NCBI GenBank assembly: GCA_048267165.1
Contig: JBLWYD010000014.1
Coordinates: 11,686 to 75,685 of the forward strand
Length of the DNA: 64,000 nt
Reading direction: 5' to 3'
Source of the DNA: PGYR01 sp048267165
GTDB lineage: Bacteria; Bacteroidota; Ignavibacteria; Kapaibacteriales; UBA2268
Shown here: positions 51,844 through 59,538 of the stretch, piece by piece
How the letters are laid out: every line of letters starts with the position of its first letter
Numbering within the stretch: position 1 is the stretch's first letter
Translations under genes and position numbers: made by a program
Notes under the pieces: generated by a model
Databases searched by the model: none
What the model was told of the DNA's origin: nothing
What the model saw: the letters and a program-made list of their open reading frames with translations, nothing else

Positions 51844-53699
51844 TGAATAAGTGTATATTAATTATAGTTTTAGTATTGTTTACTTTGCCGTCTTTTGCAG
51901 GTAATCTTGTTTTTAATAATGATAAACCTGAGATAGGTGGTAGAGTATTAATTACTTATGAAACGGATGCGAGTGTCCTCGATTCTCACTTTCTAATAGT
52001 CTATCATTTTAGGGATAATCAAAGATTTCCAACTGCTGAAGCTAGTCTTTTGAGTGGAGGAGTTAGACTGTTTATTGATTCACGTGATAATTTTCTATTG
52101 CTAAAAGTTATAAATAAGTATGGAATGGTTGATGACAATAATGGAAAATATTGGGATTTTATTATTCATAGTGAAGGGAAGCCAGTAAAAAATGCATATC
52201 TGAATAAAGCATTAAGTTATCTAGGTACTACTGGAGAGAACTACACTCGAATTCCTAATTATGACAGTATCAAGGTAGCATTAGAACAAGAATTGAAATT
52301 ATATCCGTCTAATTTTAGAGCAAAAATTGCTTATGAAACATTGAAACTAGATTTTAAGCTTATAAAATACGAAGAATACAGTGATAATATAAGTGAAATA
52401 CTAAATACTAAATTAGATATTGACGATGAACTATCAATATCTGCAGCAATAAAAGCATTAAACTCACTAAACGAGCAAGATAAAGCGAACGAATTAGAAC
52501 AGAAGTTCATAAAAGAACATCCGAAAAGTGAGATGGCAAAAGATCAACGATTAGAAGCGCTTGCAGATGTTAATAGTTTTGAAGAATTTATAAATAATCT
52601 ATCTACTTATCTGAATGATAATTATAATGATAGAGATATTGAGTCTGTTTATAATTCCTTTGTTTTTGCTCATTCGCAATCAAAGGACTTAATGAATAAT
52701 CTTGATAATAATCTTAATAAATTAAAGCTTATACCTTCGTATCTGTATAATGAGATGGCTTTAACTTATTTAGAAGATGAAGATATAAAGGGTGAATTCA
52801 GTCAGAAAGAGATAGAAGATAACTCCAATAAATACTTGAAATTAGGACTCATCAAATTAGACAGTTTGTATGAACTAAAGCCAATAGATGTTTCGTATCC
52901 GGAATGGAAAAAGTATATTTCTAAAACTGAATCTGATTTATATTTAACCCAATACAAACTAAATCTACAATCAAATGATTCAGTAAGTGCAACAGAAAGC
53001 GTTATAAAAGCTATAGAAGCTGCACCGTATCAAATGAACTCAGTACTATATACCGAAGCCCTGGAGCTAGCAAGTAAGTATAATAAAACAACACATATCA
53101 AGAGTTTAATTGAGAAAGCATACAAGAATAGTATTGTTGATATGGAGTTTGAAAAATATGTTCTTAACTTAATCTCTAGTAACAGAAGTATTGATATAAG
53201 TTTTCTAAATGATGTAATAGAATCGAATAAGAAAAGCAAAATAGAAAAGTTGAAAAACTCACTTACTAAAGAAACTCATCTCAGTGGATTTGTGCAAAAT
53301 CTTGATGGTACGTTCGCTGATTTGGATAAGCTAAAGGGCAAGATTAAAGTTGTTCTGATTGGCTCTAGCTGGTGCGATGTATGTACGGAAGTATATCCTA
53401 TTTTCAATCAACTGCATACTCAGTTCAAAACTGACGCAAAGGTAGATATTCTTGGTATTTCTATCTGGGAAGATGAGAAAGCGAAAGAGAGCATTAAAGA
53501 AATGATAAAAGAGTTCGATATAGAATATCCAAACTACATAGATAATACAGATCTAATCCCAAGAAAAATGAATGTATTTGGCTTCCCGACTATACTAATA
53601 GTAGATAAGGATAACTATGTTCGTTACACAATCAGAGGGTTCAAGAATAGGGAAGAGCTATTAGATTTGGTTAACGACTTTGTTAGATTATTGGAGTGA
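51843..53699 (+). CDS. Exported protein with C-terminal thioredoxin-like (TlpA) domain
   Basis: A 618-residue periplasmic protein. A signal peptide (NKCILIIVLVLFTLPSFAG) is followed by a beta-rich N-terminal part (NDKPEIGGRVLITYETDASV) and a long helical, TPR-like middle (~150-480). The C-terminal ~130 residues are a thioredoxin fold: IKVVLIGSSWCDVCTEVYPI, with redox Cys pair near residues 510 and 513, and the cis-Pro motif VFGFPTILIVDKDNYVRYTI. It probably reduces or exchanges disulfides in exported proteins. It overlaps the LOG gene by one base, so SDR-LOG-thioredoxin form one operon. Confidence 0.85.
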   Translation: MNKCILIIVLVLFTLPSFAGNLVFNNDKPEIGGRVLITYETDASVLDSHFLIVYHFRDNQRFPTAEASLLSGGVRLFIDSRDNFLLLKVINKYGMVDDNNGKYWDFIIHSEGKPVKNAYLNKALSYLGTTGENYTRIPNYDSIKVALEQELKLYPSNFRAKIAYETLKLDFKLIKYEEYSDNISEILNTKLDIDDELSISAAIKALNSLNEQDKANELEQKFIKEHPKSEMAKDQRLEALADVNSFEEFINNLSTYLNDNYNDRDIESVYNSFVFAHSQSKDLMNNLDNNLNKLKLIPSYLYNEMALTYLEDEDIKGEFSQKEIEDNSNKYLKLGLIKLDSLYELKPIDVSYPEWKKYISKTESDLYLTQYKLNLQSNDSVSATESVIKAIEAAPYQMNSVLYTEALELASKYNKTTHIKSLIEKAYKNSIVDMEFEKYVLNLISSNRSIDISFLNDVIESNKKSKIEKLKNSLTKETHLSGFVQNLDGTFADLDKLKGKIKVVLIGSSWCDVCTEVYPIFNQLHTQFKTDAKVDILGISIWEDEKAKESIKEMIKEFDIEYPNYIDNTDLIPRKMNVFGFPTILIVDKDNYVRYTIRGFKNREELLDLVNDFVRLLE

Positions 53700-53923
53700 G
53701 GGTGGTTAGATTTAAATTAAGGCTGGTAAATAATTATTGACTTACTCTCTTCTCACCCTCCTTTAACTCTTTACTAAATAAAATATAACTAATTATCTTC
53801 TGTATTGTAAGTAAAATAGTTTGGATTTTATGAGACGTTTTTGTTGTTCATGTGTCTATATAAGTATAGAAGAGACAAATTTTGAAAAACAAAAATATTT
53901 CAATTATTATTAGGGGATTAGGT

Positions 53924-56900
53924 ATGACTGTAATTAATAAATTAACAATTCTATTATTTATTTTATTATTCAGCATTTCTTTGTGCAATGCTGATGATTT
54001 TTGGAAAGATGCTACTGGTGTAGTTTCGCCAGCAGAGATTCGTAGCTTAGAAGTTGATTCTAAAGGGACTGTCTATGCCTTATCAAATGGGACAATAAAT
54101 AGAAGTATTGATGGTGGTGAAAATTGGAGTGTAATTGCATTAGAACTACCTTCTGTTTTTTCTAATTCAGCAAATCTTATAAAATGTGATAATGAGGATA
54201 ATCTTGTTATATTTAATGGTCAAGGCATTTTTATTCTTGAACCAGATTCAGATACTGCAAGATTTGCTTTAGGAGCAACAAATATTTCTATTATAATTGC
54301 TGTGACTAAGGAAAACGAAATAATATGTTCTAATTATTCAGGTGCCTTATTTGTATTAAATAGAGCTAGAACGGAGTTAACAGAAATAAATCTTACAAAG
54401 GAATACCATCCAGACCTTGCTGATATTCGTTTTCAATATGATGATAATTATGGGATTATTAAAATATTAGAATTTCGTTGGAGAATTAAAGAGCGAAGTC
54501 CAATAGCCTACCATACTTTAGATTATGGAAAAACTTGGCAGCTACTAGAATTCTTACCTAATTCGAACATTAAGTTTGAAGGCTTAAGAATATTAGATTC
54601 TAAATATTGGTTATATCTACCTGAAAATGCGTACAATCAGTGGGAATTATGGGATATATCTAATGGGCTAAGTGTAGAAATAGATGAAGATATTATTGAT
54701 GATAGTAGATTTATAGATTATTCACGTGATGGTGAATACTTCTTACGCAACAGTAAAAACCTTTATAAATATTCGATTAATGATATGAAATGGAATAAAT
54801 ATTTCGTTGATTCTCTTAATCTCTTTGGAAGTTTCAATGTTTGGGGATTTGCTACTGATAATGATGATAATATCTATGTTGGAGATACAGATAGAAGATT
54901 TATGAAATATTCTAAAAAGAATGAACTATGGACAGAAATAAATTTAGAGACAAATGTAAATATTTCAAATGGATTTAAAAAAGTTGGTAGTGACTTATTT
55001 GCATCCGATAATAATAAATATATATTTCGATCTAGCAATAAAGGTCAGACTTGGGATAGGATACAATTTCCTAATATAGATTATTACAGTGATTATGATA
55101 TAAATATAAAGGGAGAAATCATTGCAGTAGGTAGAAATAATATATTTTATTCTTCTGATTTTGGTGATACTTGGATTGAGATAGATACAAGTGTTATAAT
55201 GCCAAGGAATTACCCGAACAAAGTTAGAATCTTTGATGACAGTTCTATTTATTTCAACGGTTTTTATATGAAAAATATAAACTCAAATTCAGTAAGAATT
55301 AACCTTGAAATAGATAATGTAGTAAGACTAACAGATGGTCGTAATTTTGGAATAAGCTCTAATCATATTTTTTTAGCAAACAATGATTTTTCAAAAATAG
55401 AATTTATTGATAGCACAATAAGTGAATTATATCCGAAGTATATTAATCTTATTTCGTTTGCACTTGGAACAAACGACTCTATATATCTTGCCACTTCAAG
55501 AGGACTATTTGTATCACCTGGGTTTGTTGATAAATGGACTTTTGTAGATTTTCCAAGATTAGTTTCTTCAGTTTCTATTGACGATAATGACATTATATAT
55601 TTAACGATTCCTGTCAGTACTAGTAAAGATAGTATCATCTATTCTGATGATAATGCAAAAACTTGGAAGACTATTGGAATATCTAATGCATTTTCTTTCT
55701 TAGCATTTGGAGACGGAGACTTAGTAATATCGCAAGGAAGAATTAGTTATGCTAAAGTAGATCAAGAAGAGTATTTGTATGTTGAAACTAAAGTTGAACA
55801 AGATGTTTGGTATGATAAGAATGGTATATTTAGTTGTCAAGTAAGGAATGAAGATAATATTGGAATAGAATCTGCTGCAATTATATTCTATAAGCCTTGG
55901 ATAAATGAATATGATACTTTGTACACAGATAAATATGGTAAAGCTAAACTAGAAATTGAAAGTGCATCCTTTAATTCAAATGTTAATACTTATAAACAAT
56001 TAATTGTTTGGGTTAAAAAAGATGGTTATCAGACTACTAACACTTTGTCACAAAACATTTTTTACATAGCAGAGAGTAAAGATTTAACTTTAACACATAT
56101 TAACTCTTATTATCCTATTAACTTCGACAAACATTATTATTTATGCACTGTAGATTCTACTGTAAACTATGAAATGGTAATTTACAATGAAGAGGGGAAT
56201 GTAGTCAAAGGAAATTTCAATGTTGAGAATCAATTACTTGGTATAAACGATTCATTTGAACAAAAAGATGATGATTTTGCTTCTTATAACTTCAATATTC
56301 CTTATGATACTCCTTTAGGTATGTACAAACTAAGTTTTTCAGCAAAATCATTGAGTAATAATAAATCTACTTCATTATATGAAACATTTATTATAGTTAC
56401 TGATTCAATCCCAGATAAATATTTTGGATTGGGATATGAACCTTATCCAACTGAATTGATTTCACCTGTAGATGATTCAATTGTTGGAATTAATCCTACA
56501 TTGGAATGGTATAGAGTTCAATATGCTGATTCATATTTACTTCGTGTATCAAAAACAAAGATATTCCCCATTTATTATAGTGAACTAGTATTTAATGAAC
56601 TAGTATATAATAATTCTATAGTTCTTGAAGGATTGGAAGTGAGTACTACTTATTACTGGAAAGTTGCATCTCAAGTTGGATATACTGATTATGATTATAA
56701 CATGACGGATGTGTGGTCATTCACTACTTCAAACATTAGTGGAGTTGAAAGTGAAATTAAAGATAATATATTTATTTCACCAAATCCGTTTACAGAAAAG
56801 GTTACAGTTTCTGGTGAGTTTAGATATTTAGAATTACATGATATGAAAGGTAATGTCTTGTATAGAAAATCATTTGATAATATAAGCACTCATGAATATG

Positions 56901-56983
56901 AACTAAATACATCAGAACTAGCTTCTGGTACATATTTCATCATAATAGACTCTAAACCATATAAAATAGTTAAAACTCGATAG
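53924..56983 (+). CDS. Large T9SS-sorted beta-propeller protein
   Basis: A 1019-residue secreted protein. I start at the ATG at 53924 because an AGGGGA site precedes it and NKLTILLFILLFSISLCNAD is a clean signal peptide; a TTG at 53882 would put 14 charged residues in front. Residues ~30-620 hold beta-propeller blades with SxDxGxTW-like motifs (SIDGGENWSVIAL, SSNKGQTWDRIQF, SSDFGDTWIEID), like photosystem-stability/BNR repeats. A beta-sandwich or fibronectin-like section follows (LEWYRVQYADSYLLRVSKTK, then TTYYWKVASQVGYTDYDYN). The last ~75 residues form a type A sorting domain (ISPNPFTEKVTVSGEFRYLE, ELASGTYFIIIDSKPYKIVK). Likely surface-attached. Function unknown. Confidence 0.87.
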   Translation: MTVINKLTILLFILLFSISLCNADDFWKDATGVVSPAEIRSLEVDSKGTVYALSNGTINRSIDGGENWSVIALELPSVFSNSANLIKCDNEDNLVIFNGQGIFILEPDSDTARFALGATNISIIIAVTKENEIICSNYSGALFVLNRARTELTEINLTKEYHPDLADIRFQYDDNYGIIKILEFRWRIKERSPIAYHTLDYGKTWQLLEFLPNSNIKFEGLRILDSKYWLYLPENAYNQWELWDISNGLSVEIDEDIIDDSRFIDYSRDGEYFLRNSKNLYKYSINDMKWNKYFVDSLNLFGSFNVWGFATDNDDNIYVGDTDRRFMKYSKKNELWTEINLETNVNISNGFKKVGSDLFASDNNKYIFRSSNKGQTWDRIQFPNIDYYSDYDINIKGEIIAVGRNNIFYSSDFGDTWIEIDTSVIMPRNYPNKVRIFDDSSIYFNGFYMKNINSNSVRINLEIDNVVRLTDGRNFGISSNHIFLANNDFSKIEFIDSTISELYPKYINLISFALGTNDSIYLATSRGLFVSPGFVDKWTFVDFPRLVSSVSIDDNDIIYLTIPVSTSKDSIIYSDDNAKTWKTIGISNAFSFLAFGDGDLVISQGRISYAKVDQEEYLYVETKVEQDVWYDKNGIFSCQVRNEDNIGIESAAIIFYKPWINEYDTLYTDKYGKAKLEIESASFNSNVNTYKQLIVWVKKDGYQTTNTLSQNIFYIAESKDLTLTHINSYYPINFDKHYYLCTVDSTVNYEMVIYNEEGNVVKGNFNVENQLLGINDSFEQKDDDFASYNFNIPYDTPLGMYKLSFSAKSLSNNKSTSLYETFIIVTDSIPDKYFGLGYEPYPTELISPVDDSIVGINPTLEWYRVQYADSYLLRVSKTKIFPIYYSELVFNELVYNNSIVLEGLEVSTTYYWKVASQVGYTDYDYNMTDVWSFTTSNISGVESEIKDNIFISPNPFTEKVTVSGEFRYLELHDMKGNVLYRKSFDNISTHEYELNTSELASGTYFIIIDSKPYKIVKTR

Positions 56984-57023
56984 GTTTAGTTTATAGAAGA
57001 TAGAAAGGATAAAAAATAGACAC

Positions 57024-57060
57024 AAAAAAAGGTCTTTACAATTAAGTAAAGACCTTTTTA
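57024..57060. terminator. Bidirectional terminator
   Basis: AAGGTCTTTAC-AATTAA-GTAAAGACCTT (57029-57056) with T on the plus side and A before it. It can end both the T9SS gene on plus and the etf-bfn-tRNA run on minus. Confidence 0.9.
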
Positions 57061-57062
57061 TG

Positions 57063-57136
57063 TACCGGAGGAGGGACTTGAACCCCCGACACCTGGATTA
57101 TGATTCCAGTGCTCTAACCAGCTGAGCTACTCCGGC
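57063..57136 (-). tRNA. tRNA with CAT anticodon (elongator Met, or Ile2)
   Basis: Minus strand, 74-nt cloverleaf. Acceptor GCCGGAG pairs with CTCCGGT, D arm GCTCAGCTGGTTAGAGC, anticodon stem CTGGA/TCCAG with loop ATCATAA (anticodon CAT), T arm with TTCAAGT. It lacks the initiator hallmark (unpaired first base), so it is elongator Met or the Ile2 tRNA, whose C34 is modified by TilS; sequence alone does not decide. Discriminator A; no encoded CCA. It lies 30 bases downstream of the bifunctional nuclease gene. Confidence 0.9.
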
Positions 57137-57166
57137 AAAAAATAAGAATGCAAAAATAAGAAAATT

Positions 57167-57745
57167 TTACGAACTTTCAAGCATTCTTTTTATATCATCG
57201 CGTAATTTTGCTGCAACTTCGTAATTTTCTTCTTTTATTGCCTTGTCTAGCTTACCTTGAAGTTGTTGCAATTTAGATTGACCAACAAGAGATTCATCAG
57301 CAGTATTTTTGACAGTATCATTTGATTCATCATCAAAATCATCAGTCGCTTCTACTGCATTTTCTTCTAATATATAAGAATCTATATAGATAGGGCAGTT
57401 GAACCTAACAGCCATTGCTATAGCGTCGCTTGGTCTAGCATCTATTTCTATTCCAGAATTCTTCAATATTAGTTTTGAGAAGAAAGTTCCTTCTTGCAAA
57501 TCATTAATATATATTTCATCTATTTCGTCGTTCAAATCAACTATAATTCTTTTTATCAAATCATGTGTCATTGGTCTCGGCGTAACAATACCCTCTATTT
57601 CCAAAGCAATAGCTTGAGCTTCGAACGCACCAATGATTATAGGTAACCTTCTGTCACCAGAATTTTCCTTTAATATAAGTGCAAAAGCATTGTTACTGGC
57701 AGTGCTTGCAGAAATACCTAGTACTGTTAGTTCGATTCTATCCAT
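57167..57745 (-). CDS. Bifunctional nuclease (BFN/DUF151) with UVR motif
   Basis: A 192-residue protein. Residues ~1-135 are the BFN/DUF151 domain (RIELTVLGISASTASNNAFA, LPIIIGAFEAQAIALEIEG, and ARPSDAIAMAVRFNCPIYI), named for DNase/RNase activity in a plant member. A Asp/Glu-rich linker follows, and residues ~158-190 form a UVR (UvrB/UvrC) motif: LQGKLDKAIKEENYEVAAKL then RDDI. This fusion is common in Bacteroidota. It overlaps the etfA stop by one base (TAATG), so the protein is made together with the electron-transfer flavoprotein, and tRNA-CAT follows on the same strand. Confidence 0.88.
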   Translation of the reverse strand: MDRIELTVLGISASTASNNAFALILKENSGDRRLPIIIGAFEAQAIALEIEGIVTPRPMTHDLIKRIIVDLNDEIDEIYINDLQEGTFFSKLILKNSGIEIDARPSDAIAMAVRFNCPIYIDSYILEENAVEATDDFDDESNDTVKNTADESLVGQSKLQQLQGKLDKAIKEENYEVAAKLRDDIKRMLESS

Positions 57746-58704
57746 TAATGACGCGCCTTAAGCTTTTCAGTTAATTTAGGTAATACTTCAAACACATCAC
57801 CAACTATACCATAGTCAGTAATTTTAAATATTGGTGCATCGGCATCTTTATTTATAGCAACGATGAATTTTGAGCTAGACATACCAGCCAAATGTTGTAC
57901 TGCACCTGAAATAGCACATGCTACATATAAGCTAGGTGATACTGTTTTACCAGTTTGTCCTACTTGTTCACTATGAGGTCTCCATCCAGCGTCAACTACA
58001 GCTCTAGAAGCTCCTACAGCTCCACCAAGAGCGCTTGCCAAATTCTCAACAAGGTTGAAGTGTTCAGGTTCTTTCAAACCACGTCCACCAGAAACAACGA
58101 TGTCAGCTTCTGCAACATCAAGTTTGCCTTCATTTTTAGATATATTAGTTATCTTTACAGATTTTGATTTATCATCTAATGCAGGTGTGAATTCAGAATA
58201 GTTTGCTTCCGTTCCTTCAGCTATTATCTTAGCAGTAAATACGTTAGGACGTAAACTTAATACATTATTTGCAGTGTTTATCTTTACTTTTGCTTGAGCT
58301 TTACCAGCATAAACTGGCTTAGTTGCTATAATACTTGAGCCATTAACTTCTAATCCAACACAGTCAGATACATAACCAGCTTCTAATTTAACAGAAACTC
58401 TAGGTGCTACTTCTTTACCGATTGAATCAGCAGCAAATAGAACAGTATTGAATGAATTCTGAGTTGCGTAATCAGATACAATTTTTGATAAAGCAGGAGC
58501 TTCACCTTTTATTGAACTTTCATTAGCGTTTACTGCATTACTAGCACCATACTTACCAGCAGATTTCAAAGCTGAGTCGCTTGCGTTCAATGCAATTGCT
58601 GTAATATTATCAGAAGAAGTAAGCTGATTTGCAGCTGTGATTGCTTCGCAAGAACTTCTTTTTAAACTTCCATTGTGTTCTTCAACTAAAACTAATACTT
58701 TCAT
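57745..58704 (-). CDS. etfA: Electron transfer flavoprotein, alpha subunit
   Basis: FAD-binding subunit of the flavoprotein that collects electrons from acyl-CoA and other dehydrogenases. The 319-residue protein has an N-terminal Rossmann-like domain and the C-terminal FAD-binding domain with VSGGRGLKEPEHFNLVENLA, GASRAVVDAGWRPHSEQVGQ, and CAISGAVQHLAGMSSSKFIV. It lies 10 bases after etfB and overlaps the bifunctional nuclease by one base. No acyl-CoA dehydrogenase or ETF:quinone oxidoreductase is in view. Confidence 0.96.
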   Translation of the reverse strand: MKVLVLVEEHNGSLKRSSCEAITAANQLTSSDNITAIALNASDSALKSAGKYGASNAVNANESSIKGEAPALSKIVSDYATQNSFNTVLFAADSIGKEVAPRVSVKLEAGYVSDCVGLEVNGSSIIATKPVYAGKAQAKVKINTANNVLSLRPNVFTAKIIAEGTEANYSEFTPALDDKSKSVKITNISKNEGKLDVAEADIVVSGGRGLKEPEHFNLVENLASALGGAVGASRAVVDAGWRPHSEQVGQTGKTVSPSLYVACAISGAVQHLAGMSSSKFIVAINKDADAPIFKITDYGIVGDVFEVLPKLTEKLKARH

Positions 58705-58714
58705 ATTCTTCTCC

Positions 58715-59464
58715 TTATATTACTTTTGCATCTTCGTGTAACAATCTTACTAATTCATCTATATCTGCGTCGCTTCCTGTCAATATTTTTCCAGCTCTTG
58801 CTTTTTCAGGAAGAGTCATTTCTAATATTTCAGTACGAAGTGGAGTTTCAATTGCATCTTTTACTTCAATTGGCTTTTGTTTAGCTTTCATGATTTGTGG
58901 TAATTTAGGATATCTTGGTTCCTTAATTCCTTTTTGAACGCTTATAATAGCCGGTAAACTAGTTTCAAATGATTCTTTACCGCCTTCTATATCTTTTTCA
59001 CCAGTGATTGAACCATCAGCATAGTTTATTGAAGATACTACATCTACTGAAGGTAAATCTAATAGACCACCTAGTAGAGAAGAGATTTGGAATGAATCAA
59101 AATCTATACTTTGCTTTCCTAAAAATATAATATCAGGATTAAGCTCTTTTGCTACATTTGCTATATTGTTAGCAACGTAGAATGAATCTTTTTCTAATTG
59201 ATTTGCTTTTATATGGATAGCTTTATCAGCTCCCATTGCTAATGCAGTTCTAAGTATATCTGTAGCTTCATCGCCAGCAACTGTTAGTACTGTTAACTCA
59301 CCGCCTTTACTTTCTTGTAGTTGAATTGCTTCTTCCAAAGCATATTCGTCATAGGGGTTTAATATAAATTTTACGCCTGTAGTCTCAACTGACTTATTAT
59401 CACCAGCTACCTTGATTTTTGCAGCTGTGTCAGGAACTCTTGATACACATACTAATATGTTCAT
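58715..59464 (-). CDS. etfB: Electron transfer flavoprotein, beta subunit
   Basis: AMP-binding partner of EtfA. The 249-residue protein begins NILVCVSRVPDTAAKIKVAG, has FILNPYDEYALEEAIQLQES, and the conserved ALAMGADKAIHI and DIIFLGKQSIDFDSFQISSL. It is the first gene of the etfB-etfA-bfn-tRNA run and has a candidate promoter immediately upstream. A ribosome-binding site (AGGAAG) lies before the ATG on the minus strand. Confidence 0.96.
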   Translation of the reverse strand: MNILVCVSRVPDTAAKIKVAGDNKSVETTGVKFILNPYDEYALEEAIQLQESKGGELTVLTVAGDEATDILRTALAMGADKAIHIKANQLEKDSFYVANNIANVAKELNPDIIFLGKQSIDFDSFQISSLLGGLLDLPSVDVVSSINYADGSITGEKDIEGGKESFETSLPAIISVQKGIKEPRYPKLPQIMKAKQKPIEVKDAIETPLRTEILEMTLPEKARAGKILTGSDADIDELVRLLHEDAKVI

Positions 59465-59499
59465 TTGTTATTCTTCCTAATTTTAATTTCATACAGTTA

Positions 59500-59531
59500 C
59501 AAATATAATTATTATTCATTATAAATGCAGA
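59500..59531 (-). promoter_or_regulatory. Bacteroidota-type promoter for etfB
   Basis: On the minus strand TCTG, a 20-base spacer, and TATATTTG (59500-59507). The -7 element is exact; the -33 element has one mismatch to TTTG. The etfB start lies about 35 bases downstream. Confidence 0.6.
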
Positions 59532-59538
59532 TTTGTTG

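Noticed and set aside
53700..53923. Possible small gene between the thioredoxin-like and propeller genes
   Set aside because: No frame with a start, a ribosome-binding site and plausible composition; treated as intergenic.
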